The position numbers and the translations under genes were made by a program. Shown piece by piece: positions 26,969 through 36,674 of a DNA stretch of 60,635 bases; positions within the stretch are counted from its first letter, which is position 1, and each line of letters opens with the position of its first letter. The notes beneath the pieces are model-generated. The model did not search any database and was not told the DNA's origin. It saw nothing but the letters and a program-made list of their open reading frames with translations. The DNA comes from Anaerobiospirillum sp. NML120448 (lineage in GTDB: Bacteria; Pseudomonadota; Gammaproteobacteria; Enterobacterales; Succinivibrionaceae), in the NCBI RefSeq assembly GCF_023050945.1, contig NZ_JALKIM010000017.1, forward strand, positions 1 through 60,635. The letters run 5' to 3'.

Positions 26969-29900
26969 ATGGATAAAGAACAAAATCCAAACGATATTCT
27001 ATCTGGCTATATGTTTTGGCGCTTACCTAATTTCGAAGCAATGAGAAATCCAGAACAATTTGCCAAATCTATTCGTTTTGCACTTAATAAGTACAAATCT
27101 CTGTACCCTGATTTTTTTGCTGATAGTTCCAATAATGTAATCTATCCTTATGAGGATATTACCAAAAAGTTCTTATTCTACTTTTTCTTATATAGTGTCA
27201 ATGAACCTGTTGATTGCTTTATCAGCAACATTAGCAACAGTGAAAATGATACTTCACGATTTTTTTGTATCAGGATCCCATCTCATCCTGTCTTTCACCT
27301 TTTGCCTAATAATACAGCCCTAACTGTAGTTGGGTGCTTTAACCAAAATTCTGATACCCCATTTTTTAGACCATATAGAGCCTCTATTTCTTTTGGTCAA
27401 AATAGTGCTGCTCCCTATGAGAAACAGGCTAAAATTACTTTTTGTTTTTTGGAAAACAATGATTTTCCACCAAAATATGGCGATAAATATCTGCACAACT
27501 GCCTAAATGACCCAATTTTTACCAAGTTGCCTGCTTATGTCTTAGAAAGCTCTAAACGTTTTTCAGATTGGAGCAACTTTCTTGACTTTAAGGAGAATCT
27601 GGTCAAACAAAAGAGCAAAGGCTTAAGATACCTATCTTGGACATACAATCAGGATTCAGGTAATTTAGAGTTTCTCATTGTTAGCCCTGATGTGAGCTAT
27701 TTAAAGCAAACTATAGCCACTATGAATAGGCAAAATCTTCATGCCTTTAAACTTAGTGTGTCCACTGACAGCTTCATTTTTTCCTTACCTCAACCTAATG
27801 GCAGGGACAATGAAAGAATTACTGCCTCCTTTGCTGATTTAGGTCAACTTGCATCTAAAGGTCTTGAGATCTATGAGGCAAATAATCCTAACAACAATCA
27901 GCAGCAAATTAAGGATTTAATAAAAGAGCTTGATGTTTCAGGCTCTAAGATTAACTTTAATCAAGCTTCTTTTGCGCTCTTAAAGATTGAACCTTCTGAG
28001 AAGCTTGCTTATTTAATTAGTCAGATTGAATTTGACCCTGAGTCTCAAGACTATATTGATGAGTTTAAGGAAATATTTAAGACCCTTCCTTATCAGGGTT
28101 TTCTTGCTATTTCCTTAATAGGTGATTTGGCTTTAATCTCTCGACATCGTCGTGCGTTAAACAATCTTTTTTCCAACGAAAATTGCTACTCACCTTATTT
28201 GTCATCATATTTGTTTAATATTAAGTCTGCCCAAGTTCCTGAGTCTTTAGAGCAGGTCGATCATTGGTTTAATGAGGATCTTAATGAGAACCAAAAACTA
28301 GCTGTTCTCAAGATGCTCTCTGCCCCTAATATTGCTCTGGTTCAAGGCCCTCCAGGCACAGGCAAAACCACAGTCATTGCAGAGGCTTGCTTACAATTTG
28401 CAGAGCGTAATCATCGCATTTTACTTGCAAGCCAATCTCATGATGCTTTAGATAATGCTTTATCCCGAATCAAAAACCACCCTCAACTAAGAGCAATACG
28501 CCTAGCTAATGATGAAAGCCGTATTACTGATGGAGGCAAGGCTTTTACGGGAGCAGCTGTTCTTGCTAAACAATATACTGCTCTAAAAAGCTTCGTTGGC
28601 CAAAAGTATTTAAATCGTAAAACTCAGCTAGAAACTGGTATTGACGAGCTTAATACTTGGATTAATGAAACTGCCTTTTTAATCGATGATTTTTCTATCA
28701 TCGATAAGCAAATAGCTGCTGCTCAAGAGCAAATGGCTGTTAATTCTCAGCATCTAAAAACCTTAGAGCAAGAGCAAAGACAAGAGCGTTTTTTAGACTT
28801 GAAGCTCAACGAGCAAAGTAAGATTGCTCAATTTTTAGACCAAGCAATTAATAATTGTCAGAACATCATTAACTACCAAAATATTGATCTGCAATTGTTG
28901 CTCCTTGAGCCCCAGTCTTCCTTTAACTTGGTTAATCTTTCTTTATCCGATCAACCTTGGTTTGACCATTTAGCAACTAATTTATTAGAACTTAAGAGCT
29001 TAAAGATAACGATTAATTGTTCATCAGAGCAATTTACTCTTTCTAAAAGCACCCAAGAAGAAGAGTTTCTTAAGCTCTATAGCATAGTGACCAATGTTAA
29101 TCTTGCCTTTGCAAATATGGTCATTGATTTGAAAAACCTACAGCTTGATAGCGCTGCAACCGACTCAGACAAGAGCGACCTCTTAAGCAAAATTAAAGAG
29201 CTTGATGAACAACTAGCAGCTTTGAAAACTGAGTTGCTACAAGGCCAAGAGTTAAGCGAAGTAAAAATTGCTCAACTACAAAAACTAGTATCTGAGCGTA
29301 ATCAATTAACCCTTAGTAGCAACTCTAAGAGCTCTGATGACAAATTTAGGTTTGATGATTACAGCTTATTTACTGACTATGATGAGCTCTTATCCACTCA
29401 AGATAAGCTAAAGGCTCAAGCATGGCTTACTGATCATATGCAAAGCATTATTACTTTTAATGAAAGTTTGCTTATATCCCTAAAGCAAGCTCAGCAAAGC
29501 TGTCTTGAAACTATGAGCAACTATCAGTCTCAAGTAAACGAGCTGAAAAATAATAGTACAGCTATTGCTCAGGTTAACGCCTTAATTAAGAGCGCTAAAG
29601 ATCATATCAATGATTTGCAAAACCAAGTTGCCCTCAGACTTCATGGTCAAGTTGACAGCATCATCAAGCTCAGACAACTGCTAGTAAAACTAGCAGCCAA
29701 TACTAATAAGCCCTATCAGTCTCTCACTTTTAAAGAGCAAAGAGAGCTTTTAGCTAATTTAGACCTTGAGCCTACCACCAAACAAGTTCTAACCGACCTA
29801 ACGGTACAAAAAGACAAGCTTACCAATAAGTCTTATTGTGTTCTTATGAGCCAAAATCAGACTTATGAACTTGATTTAGCTATGATTCAAAACTTATTAG

Positions 29901-31318
29901 TGGAAAATCGTCGCTTCTTAGAACATTTACAACAAGAAGTTAATCAAGTTTGCAATCAAGCTAATGGTCTTGTTCCTTTATATGAGCATTGGGATAAAAT
30001 CTTGTCCTCACCTATTAAAAGTGCTTTATCAGACTGGGAGCTGTTAAACGATACTTATCTTGCCAGTTGCAATCTCGTAGCTATTTCTTGCAATGAAAAT
30101 GAGCGCACTTTGAACAAAAATAATTTTGACGGCTTTGATGTGGTAATTATCGATGAGGTTTCTAAAGCTACTCCTTTAGAAATGTTGCTACCTTTGATGA
30201 GAGCCCCTAAGGCCATTTTAGTAGGCGATCATAGGCAGCTGCCTCCAATTTTTAATGAGGCTGATGGTATTAGCTTAGCTGATTCTCTTGATGATAATAA
30301 TGATGAGGATGATGATGATACTGCAGTTAACCAATCAAATTTACTAAAGTATGAACGCATGGTTACAGCAAGCTTGTTTAAAGAATTGTTTGAACAAGCT
30401 CCTGATATACTACGTCAACGCTTGGATATTCAATTTCGCATGCATCCAAGTATTATGAGCATGATCAACTTCTTCTATAATGGAGAACTCAAGTGCGGTA
30501 ATCCTGAGCTTAAGCGTGAGCATAAGCTAAACTTTACCAGTCCTAGCGGCCATGTTTTCTTAAGTCCTAACGATCATGTATTATGGGTTGATACTTACTT
30601 AGACACCCAAAATCAACCATACTCCATTCCTACAGATCGCAATATTAATGTAGTTGAAGCCCAACTTATCGCCCGCACTTTAGTGGATATTGATAATCAA
30701 TGTGAAAGTGCAGGTTATGGCCCCTACAATAAGCTTAAGATAGGTGTTGTATCTTTTTACCAGCCTCAGTGTCGCACTATTCGCCAAGAAATCGCCAAAC
30801 TTCTTAAGCGACACAACAATTGGTTTCAAAATATTGATGTTGAAATCAATACTGTAATCCGCTACCAAGGCAAAGAAAAGCCTGTAGTTATCTTAAGCCT
30901 CGTTAAAAACAACGGTAAGTCCCCTGACCAAGTCCTCAAAAAGAGCAAAGCCAATATTGCTCGTTTTGAGTTTATTAATGTTGCAATGAGCCGAGCCCAA
31001 AATCTTCTTATCATTTTTGGTGCTAGCAATATGCTCAAAAACCGTGAAGTCTTCTTACCTCAAATGGATAGCTCTGCCTATCAAATCAAAAAGGTCTACA
31101 AAAGCATGTTCGACTATTTAGAGTTAACTGCTAAGGATGGTCATATGACAACTTGCGCTGAGTTTAACCATGCTTTATCCATCCCTATTATTAATATTGC
31201 CAAGGCTTCAGGTAAAGCTAAGGCTAAGTCCGATGGCAAGGCCAATGCCAATGCCAAGGCCGATGGCAAGGCTTCTGGCAAAGCTAAGGCCAAGGCCAAT
31301 GGCAAGGCCAAGAAATAG
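26969..31318 (+). CDS. Superfamily 1 (Upf1/Dna2-like) helicase with coiled-coil insertion
   Basis: About 1449 residues from ATG 26969; upstream codons to a TTG at 26927 lie inside a hairpin. Motif I GPPGTGKTT is near residue 460, motif II VVIIDEVSKATP near 1060 with GDHRQLPPIF just after, motif IV-like QFRMHPSI near 1155, and motifs V/VI INTVIRYQGKEKPVVILSLV and NVAMSRAQNLLIIFG near 1290-1345. This is the AAA_11/AAA_12 arrangement of SF1B RNA or DNA helicases. About 600 residues of mostly coiled coil separate motifs I and II. The N-terminal 440 residues are unrecognised. The C-terminus is a Lys/Ala/Gly tail of repeated GKAKAK units, possibly nucleic-acid binding. It heads a five-gene run, 9 bases before the PIN-domain gene. 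Confidence 0.88.
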   Translation: MDKEQNPNDILSGYMFWRLPNFEAMRNPEQFAKSIRFALNKYKSLYPDFFADSSNNVIYPYEDITKKFLFYFFLYSVNEPVDCFISNISNSENDTSRFFCIRIPSHPVFHLLPNNTALTVVGCFNQNSDTPFFRPYRASISFGQNSAAPYEKQAKITFCFLENNDFPPKYGDKYLHNCLNDPIFTKLPAYVLESSKRFSDWSNFLDFKENLVKQKSKGLRYLSWTYNQDSGNLEFLIVSPDVSYLKQTIATMNRQNLHAFKLSVSTDSFIFSLPQPNGRDNERITASFADLGQLASKGLEIYEANNPNNNQQQIKDLIKELDVSGSKINFNQASFALLKIEPSEKLAYLISQIEFDPESQDYIDEFKEIFKTLPYQGFLAISLIGDLALISRHRRALNNLFSNENCYSPYLSSYLFNIKSAQVPESLEQVDHWFNEDLNENQKLAVLKMLSAPNIALVQGPPGTGKTTVIAEACLQFAERNHRILLASQSHDALDNALSRIKNHPQLRAIRLANDESRITDGGKAFTGAAVLAKQYTALKSFVGQKYLNRKTQLETGIDELNTWINETAFLIDDFSIIDKQIAAAQEQMAVNSQHLKTLEQEQRQERFLDLKLNEQSKIAQFLDQAINNCQNIINYQNIDLQLLLLEPQSSFNLVNLSLSDQPWFDHLATNLLELKSLKITINCSSEQFTLSKSTQEEEFLKLYSIVTNVNLAFANMVIDLKNLQLDSAATDSDKSDLLSKIKELDEQLAALKTELLQGQELSEVKIAQLQKLVSERNQLTLSSNSKSSDDKFRFDDYSLFTDYDELLSTQDKLKAQAWLTDHMQSIITFNESLLISLKQAQQSCLETMSNYQSQVNELKNNSTAIAQVNALIKSAKDHINDLQNQVALRLHGQVDSIIKLRQLLVKLAANTNKPYQSLTFKEQRELLANLDLEPTTKQVLTDLTVQKDKLTNKSYCVLMSQNQTYELDLAMIQNLLVENRRFLEHLQQEVNQVCNQANGLVPLYEHWDKILSSPIKSALSDWELLNDTYLASCNLVAISCNENERTLNKNNFDGFDVVIIDEVSKATPLEMLLPLMRAPKAILVGDHRQLPPIFNEADGISLADSLDDNNDEDDDDTAVNQSNLLKYERMVTASLFKELFEQAPDILRQRLDIQFRMHPSIMSMINFFYNGELKCGNPELKREHKLNFTSPSGHVFLSPNDHVLWVDTYLDTQNQPYSIPTDRNINVVEAQLIARTLVDIDNQCESAGYGPYNKLKIGVVSFYQPQCRTIRQEIAKLLKRHNNWFQNIDVEINTVIRYQGKEKPVVILSLVKNNGKSPDQVLKKSKANIARFEFINVAMSRAQNLLIIFGASNMLKNREVFLPQMDSSAYQIKKVYKSMFDYLELTAKDGHMTTCAEFNHALSIPIINIAKASGKAKAKSDGKANANAKADGKASGKAKAKANGKAKK

Positions 31319-31327
31319 GAGGTTCAT

Positions 31328-33685
31328 ATGAGCGTTCATAAACTATTACAAGCTAAGATTACCTCTGAAGCTCTACAGTACATGATTAGCTATAAGTACT
31401 ATAAAGTACGTAAGCTTACAGTATACGAAGAACTGATACTGTCTTTGTACAGTGAGCTTTTCTCACAGTTCAAGGATCACTGTCTTTATCAGCTTACTAA
31501 TGAGCTTAGTATTGATAGTAGCTTTATTAAAAAGTCTCTTAGTGATTTGGTAGAGCATAATTCACTCAACTCCAATACTAGCGACTATTTAAGCAATGAT
31601 GAGTTGAAAGTCAGTGATCTTAGTATTACTAATGAGGGCAAAAAGTTTTACCTGGAAAAACTTGTACCAGGCAAAATGTTAAGCAAAGACCTTACTATGT
31701 TCTATAGCCCTATTTTCTCTGGCTTTATGATCGAGTCTGATATTAAGAAATACCAGGAAGTTCTTGAGAGTAATCAGGTCTTAGGTATTAGTTGGACTAA
31801 AGCATTACCCAAAGAGCTTAAGCTTAACAATGAGCAGTTAAACTCAATGGCTCAACAACATCTTGTCAGTTGCAGCTGGTTCACTCAAGACTGCAAGTTA
31901 AGTCCTAATGGCATTAATTGCGTAAAACAAAATGGTGAACAATATAAGATTGGCATATGGTTTAGCATTAGTGTTGATGAGCAGTGTCATTTACAATTAA
32001 ACAGCACTACTCCTAGTGTACAAGGTTTCTTTGAACGAACTGAGCCTACATTAGTGCTTAATCATATCCTTAGACCTTTATTTAATACTCTCAATATTAA
32101 TGAAGTGTCTAATCAAGAAGGCCAGCCGCAAGTTAATGAGCACAATCTCTTTAATGAGCCTAACCTAAAATTAGAGTCGATTGAGCATGTTAATAATGAT
32201 TTCATTGAACCTAATCGCAGCATCAGAAAACTTTTCTCCCCCAACAATAGTGTTGTGCTGTTAATAAGTTTTGACACTTATATGGCTCTTACTGGCCATG
32301 CTAACGACATTAATGAGGTAAGTCCTAACTTGCTTAAGTTTATTAAGTCTTTGCAAGCTAAGTACTCTTCTTTACCTTATGTAATTGCTGTTTTATGCCC
32401 TAATGATACTGAGCAAGCTGAGCAAAACCACAAAGCTTATGAACATATCAAAAGCTTAGAAAAAAACTTTAATAAAGAGTTTTTAGGCTGGATATTTTTA
32501 AGCCAAGCAAGCTTTGTTGAAAACAGCGCAGCCCTATCAGGACAATTTGTCTCTATTGTTAAAAGACTTAACAATAGCCTCTTAATACTTAACCAGCAAA
32601 AACGAAGGGCGCTAATGCTTAAGATCAGTAGTTTAAACTGCACTTATGACGATGCTTCTTTTCTTATGCCTGTTTATGCTCAATATGAAGCACCTTATTA
32701 TGATATTAGGCAGATGCTAAAACAGCCTGATAGTAAGCTCAATATTGCTCAGGCTATAGCTTATAGCAACTTATTTGATCTTAATGATTTAGCCAATAAG
32801 TTAGCACCAGTGAACACTCAAGACTTAGCTCTACTAGCTAAGGCCACCAAACGTAAGTTGCCTAATGTTGTATTAGATAATGTCGTTCCTATTGCCTCTC
32901 CTGAAGAGCTATTGCCGCTAAACTCCATATTGCAGGATCAAGCTTTTAGTTTGTCTAATTGCACCCCTGAGTTTCAGCAACAATTGCTCGATAATATCCT
33001 AGTTCCAGACAATAAGTTTGCCTTAATACAGCAATTTAAGATTAAAGAGCTAGGCTTTTTGCAAGATATTAATGAGTTTTTGGCTAAATTTAACCCTAAA
33101 AACATTAATCTTGAGTTATTAAACACTAAGATTATTGACCAGCTTAAACACGTAGCCTCAAGCATCATGGAGCTACAAGAACGTTTTAGCCATCTTGATC
33201 TTAGTCTGTTCAATGATTTAGTCATGCAGGCACAAACTGTTTATTCAGAGATATTTGCCACTTTTGCGCCTATAACTCCTGAACAAAAATATGCAGTCTT
33301 TGATACTAATTATGTAATTAATCATTCTCAGGAGCTTAAAGCCTTGAGTATCGATCGTACTGTCATTATTCCTAATACTGTGATTTTAGAGCTTGATAAG
33401 CTTAAGAGTAGTTCTTATGGCACTGATAAGGCTGAATTTTTATTAAAAGTCCGTAGCGCCATTGCTGCTCTTGATAATCTTGCCTCAGATAAAACCATTG
33501 AAAACTTTAGACCTAACCTAATCAATCTTGTTGTTACCGACAACCAAATTAACAATGATGACAAGATTATTTGTGTTGCTTTGCGCTATTGCTTTAATGA
33601 TGTAGTTTTTTACTCAGAAGATCGCAATTGCAATATGAAGGCCGAACAATTAGGGATAACTACTGTTAATAATATCTCTATGTAG
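31328..33685 (+). CDS. PIN-domain protein, putative ribonuclease
   Basis: The 785-residue protein starts behind an excellent ribosome binding site (AGGAGG). The last ~130 residues form a PIN domain: FDTNYVIN (first Asp near 659), then the acidic position in VILELDKLK (near 686), NNDDKIICVAL (near 742) and FYSEDRNCNMKA (near 762). These supply the acidic metal-binding cluster, so the nuclease is predicted active. Nothing indicates the target; PIN domains usually cut RNA. The remaining 650 residues are unrecognised. The N-terminal 120 residues have a winged-helix feel (helices around VYEELILSLYSELF and LSDLVEHNSL), and there is a region with LPYVIAVLCPNDTEQAEQ. Its 9-base gap to the helicase gene implies co-translation and a shared task. 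Confidence 0.8.
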   Translation: MSVHKLLQAKITSEALQYMISYKYYKVRKLTVYEELILSLYSELFSQFKDHCLYQLTNELSIDSSFIKKSLSDLVEHNSLNSNTSDYLSNDELKVSDLSITNEGKKFYLEKLVPGKMLSKDLTMFYSPIFSGFMIESDIKKYQEVLESNQVLGISWTKALPKELKLNNEQLNSMAQQHLVSCSWFTQDCKLSPNGINCVKQNGEQYKIGIWFSISVDEQCHLQLNSTTPSVQGFFERTEPTLVLNHILRPLFNTLNINEVSNQEGQPQVNEHNLFNEPNLKLESIEHVNNDFIEPNRSIRKLFSPNNSVVLLISFDTYMALTGHANDINEVSPNLLKFIKSLQAKYSSLPYVIAVLCPNDTEQAEQNHKAYEHIKSLEKNFNKEFLGWIFLSQASFVENSAALSGQFVSIVKRLNNSLLILNQQKRRALMLKISSLNCTYDDASFLMPVYAQYEAPYYDIRQMLKQPDSKLNIAQAIAYSNLFDLNDLANKLAPVNTQDLALLAKATKRKLPNVVLDNVVPIASPEELLPLNSILQDQAFSLSNCTPEFQQQLLDNILVPDNKFALIQQFKIKELGFLQDINEFLAKFNPKNINLELLNTKIIDQLKHVASSIMELQERFSHLDLSLFNDLVMQAQTVYSEIFATFAPITPEQKYAVFDTNYVINHSQELKALSIDRTVIIPNTVILELDKLKSSSYGTDKAEFLLKVRSAIAALDNLASDKTIENFRPNLINLVVTDNQINNDDKIICVALRYCFNDVVFYSEDRNCNMKAEQLGITTVNNISM

Positions 33686-33709
33686 AGGTCTATTTTATTT
33701 ATAGTGACG

Positions 33710-33746
33710 AGGAAGAGCTTTTGATGCATGGTCGTTAGCTCTTCCT
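33710..33746 (+). promoter_or_regulatory. Hairpin between the PIN and coiled-coil genes
   Basis: A perfect 10-bp stem AGGAAGAGCT (33710-33719) and AGCTCTTCCT (33737-33746) with no T run following. It may be an RNA processing or stability element rather than a terminator. Confidence 0.45.
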
Positions 33747-33782
33747 GATTGCTACCTAACAAACAAGCGGACTATAACTATT

Positions 33783-34757
33783 ATGAGCAATTATGTGTCT
33801 GTTGATATCTCTTTGAGCAATAGTATTGATTCTGTAATTTCTAATAATGAGCTTAACCTTAAAAAATGCGAAGCTCTGCTGAGCATGGCCCAAAGGAATA
33901 TTGGAGCTTCCTTAGTACAAGAGCGCATTAACTTAGGGGAGCGGATTATTCAAAATTTCCGTCAGGCTAATAATAAAGAGCAAGCTCGAGATATTTCTTC
34001 TCAAATATTGGAGTATTTAGGAGAATGCCGCACTATAGTCAAGGCATCCTTGCAAGAGACCCCTTTGGTAAAGACTAAAGAGTTTGCCCTTGAAGAAATT
34101 GAGGCCCAACGATTAGCTATTTCTAACTTTATTAAAGATGTTCTTTCTACATGGAATAATTCTAGAGCTTATAATCTAGCCCTGGTACATATTGCTGAGA
34201 TTAAAGAACAAGCACTAGAAAAATCTTGGTCTAAAGAGCAAATAAGCCAAGCTTTACAAGAACTCTATAGCAAGCTTGAGCAACATATTGCCGCTCATGA
34301 CCACCATAGCTTATGCCATAGCTCTACCACACCACAAGATCATAAAGACATCGATCCTTATGAAGACCACGAGCTAATTGAGCCTGATTTAAAAGACGAG
34401 GAAAGTCGCAAGCACATTGTCAAAGCTATTTTCCACTCCCTTAATAAGGCTGGCTTTATTGTAGCCAAGCCTATAAAAAAATTGCTTGATGATGGCAGTG
34501 ATATTGTGCTGATTCAAGCAGCCCGTGCTTGTGGTAACAAAGCTGAATTTGAAGTTAAGCTCAATGGTAAACTTACTTATAAGTTTGATCATTACTCTGG
34601 CCAAAGCTGCCAGAAGGACATTGATCAAGTAATACCAAAACTGACTGAAATTTATGGTATTAAACTTAGTAATAAGAAAGTTTTATGGTCAAACCCTGAT
34701 GATGAGTCAGCAACCTCTCGACCTTTATCACCATTAACTCGCTCGTTAAATAAATAA
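33783..34757 (+). CDS. Coiled-coil protein with DUF2997-like C-terminus
   Basis: The 324 residues fall into three parts. Residues 1-175 are helical and probably coiled coil. Residues 175-215 are a His/Asp/Glu-rich linker (AHDHHSLCH, then DPYEDHEL). Residues 215-305 are ordered: IVKAIFHSLNKAGFIV, DIVLIQAARACGNKAEFEVKLNGKLTYKFDHYSGQSCQKDIDQV. The last segment, beta strands with LNGK-Y-F followed by GQSC and a helix, resembles the small DUF2997 family, which is found beside DUF1257 (Ycf35) and AAA+ genes. I judge the resemblance by pattern only. A Clp-like AAA+ gene follows 60 bases later, which fits. It could be an adaptor or substrate of that AAA+ protein. Confidence 0.55.
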   Translation: MSNYVSVDISLSNSIDSVISNNELNLKKCEALLSMAQRNIGASLVQERINLGERIIQNFRQANNKEQARDISSQILEYLGECRTIVKASLQETPLVKTKEFALEEIEAQRLAISNFIKDVLSTWNNSRAYNLALVHIAEIKEQALEKSWSKEQISQALQELYSKLEQHIAAHDHHSLCHSSTTPQDHKDIDPYEDHELIEPDLKDEESRKHIVKAIFHSLNKAGFIVAKPIKKLLDDGSDIVLIQAARACGNKAEFEVKLNGKLTYKFDHYSGQSCQKDIDQVIPKLTEIYGIKLSNKKVLWSNPDDESATSRPLSPLTRSLNK

Positions 34758-34817
34758 TGTCTATCGAGGCTAACAGCCGTTCTAAGCTTAACAGCATAAG
34801 AATTTATTAGGATCACT

Positions 34818-36665
34818 ATGAGTAATTACATTAGTTCTTGGCTAGAAAATTTTGAGCGCCAAGCCATGATTAGGCGAGCTTTGCTGATCAATGGCAATAT
34901 TATTGATTTGTCTTTTTCCCGATCTGCCCGCATCTTACCTGTTAATAAAATTATCGAAGATAGCTTACGAGCTCTAGGTTTTAGGGAAGTAATCTTTTTT
35001 TCGAGCATTAGTGGCATTAAAGGCATATCAGAACAAGACTTTAAACAACTAATGGCTTCACAAATGACCTTTGAACAAGGTCAGGATTATGATTTTGAAG
35101 ACTATAAGGATAGTGACTACGAGCTAGAAGTAGCTCAAGAAGCCGCCACCTCCATTAGTGTTCAGGACTTTTTTGCGACTATAGAAAAGGTACTTACTGA
35201 TCCTTTGGACACCAAAAAGATTGCTTTTATTGTTGACTGGTCTAATTATTTATTTGGACAAGTAAATGCTTTAAGCGAAATGGAGCGCTCCTATTTACAA
35301 CGTATCGCTCAATCGCTAAGAGATACTGTTCCTTCTCAAACCCCTCAACAAATGAGAGAGCCTCAAAGCATAGTGATCTTTTTGTGCCAAGGAAATAGCT
35401 CTATTCCGCCTATTCTTTTTGTTGACAACCCTTTGTGTGCCCATATCTCTATTCCTAAGCCATCCATTAAAGAAAGAGAAGCGGCCATCATGGCGCAGGC
35501 AAGCAATTTTATTACTAAAGACCTAATTAGCGCTAAAAGTAAATCTTTTGCAGAGTTAGTTACCCTTACTGATGCCCTTACTCTTAGAGATTTAAACAAC
35601 TTAGCCCGCCTCTCTCGTCAACAAGATGAAATTTTAGATATTTCAAGTTTAGTGTCCTTATATCGTTATGGCACCAAGGAATCCCCTTGGGAACAACTTA
35701 ACTATCAAAGAATTAAGTCGGCTAAACAAACCTTACAAAAGAGAGTCAAAGGACAAGATCAAGCCATTGAGGCTGTTAATAAGGTGCTGATTAGAGCTTA
35801 TACTGGACTTTCAGGACTACAGCATTCCTCTAAATCTCGTACCCCTAAAGGCGCTTTATTTTTTGTAGGCCCTACAGGTGTAGGTAAAACAGAATTAGCA
35901 AAATCCTTAGCTCAATTCCTATTTGGCGATGAGGATGCTTGTATTCGCTTTGACATGTCTGAGTTTAACCATGAGCATGCTGATCAGCGTCTCATAGGCG
36001 CACCTCCAGGCTATGTAGGCTACGAAGAAGGCGGACAACTAACTAATGCCGTTAAAGCCAAGCCTTTTTCCCTCTTATTATTCGATGAGATTGAAAAAGC
36101 TCATCCTCGTATTTTGGACAAATTCTTACAAATTCTTGAGGATGGTCGTCTTACTGATGGCAAAGGAGAAACTATTTCCTTTGCTGACACCTTTATTGTA
36201 TTTACCTCTAATATTGGTGCTTCTTATATTAAGCCTGACAATAATGATTTAGTGGCCAGTCAATTTAAAGAAGCAGTACAAAATCACTTTACTAAAGTGC
36301 TCAATAGGCCTGAACTATTAGGCCGTATTGGTGATGCCAATATCATCCCATTTAACTTTATGACCGACGTTTCTATACTAAAAGAAATCGCCCGCTCCAA
36401 GCTATTACCGCTCAAAGAGCGCCTTAAAGATAAATGGGGCATTATTGATATGAAGTTTGTCTCTGAGGATCAAGCACTAGAGGCTATTATTAAACAAATG
36501 GATGTTCATAATGGTGGTCGTGGTGTACTCAATGCCATGATCAAATTTCTCTTTGACCCTTTAAGTGAGTTTCTCTTTGAAAATACCGAGCATCCTGAAC
36601 TAATCAAGGGTCATAGCATTAGTATTATTAATATTGAACATCACTTTACCTTTTTACTTGAGTAG
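34818..36665 (+). CDS. ClpB/HSP100-like AAA+ ATPase with degenerate first half
   Basis: The 615-residue protein has a canonical HSP100 D2-type AAA+ module: VKGQDQAIEAVNKVL, Walker A GPTGVGKTE (near 353), FDMSEFNHEHADQRLIGAPPGYVGYEEGGQL (pore loop GYVG region, split here for brevity), Walker B LLLFDEIEKAH (near 420), sensor FTSNIGAS and a C-terminal small domain with GGRGVLNAM. Residues 1-310 look like a second AAA-type fold (RRALLINGNIIDLSF, KIAFIVDWSNYLFG) without Walker A, thus probably non-catalytic. No ClpP-docking IGF/L loop or ClpB N-domain was seen. AGGA precedes the ATG. It overlaps nothing but is 9 bases from the radical-SAM gene, arguing for coupling. It is likely an unfoldase or remodeller. 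Confidence 0.85.
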   Translation: MSNYISSWLENFERQAMIRRALLINGNIIDLSFSRSARILPVNKIIEDSLRALGFREVIFFSSISGIKGISEQDFKQLMASQMTFEQGQDYDFEDYKDSDYELEVAQEAATSISVQDFFATIEKVLTDPLDTKKIAFIVDWSNYLFGQVNALSEMERSYLQRIAQSLRDTVPSQTPQQMREPQSIVIFLCQGNSSIPPILFVDNPLCAHISIPKPSIKEREAAIMAQASNFITKDLISAKSKSFAELVTLTDALTLRDLNNLARLSRQQDEILDISSLVSLYRYGTKESPWEQLNYQRIKSAKQTLQKRVKGQDQAIEAVNKVLIRAYTGLSGLQHSSKSRTPKGALFFVGPTGVGKTELAKSLAQFLFGDEDACIRFDMSEFNHEHADQRLIGAPPGYVGYEEGGQLTNAVKAKPFSLLLFDEIEKAHPRILDKFLQILEDGRLTDGKGETISFADTFIVFTSNIGASYIKPDNNDLVASQFKEAVQNHFTKVLNRPELLGRIGDANIIPFNFMTDVSILKEIARSKLLPLKERLKDKWGIIDMKFVSEDQALEAIIKQMDVHNGGRGVLNAMIKFLFDPLSEFLFENTEHPELIKGHSISIINIEHHFTFLLE

Positions 36666-36674
36666 GAGCTAGAT

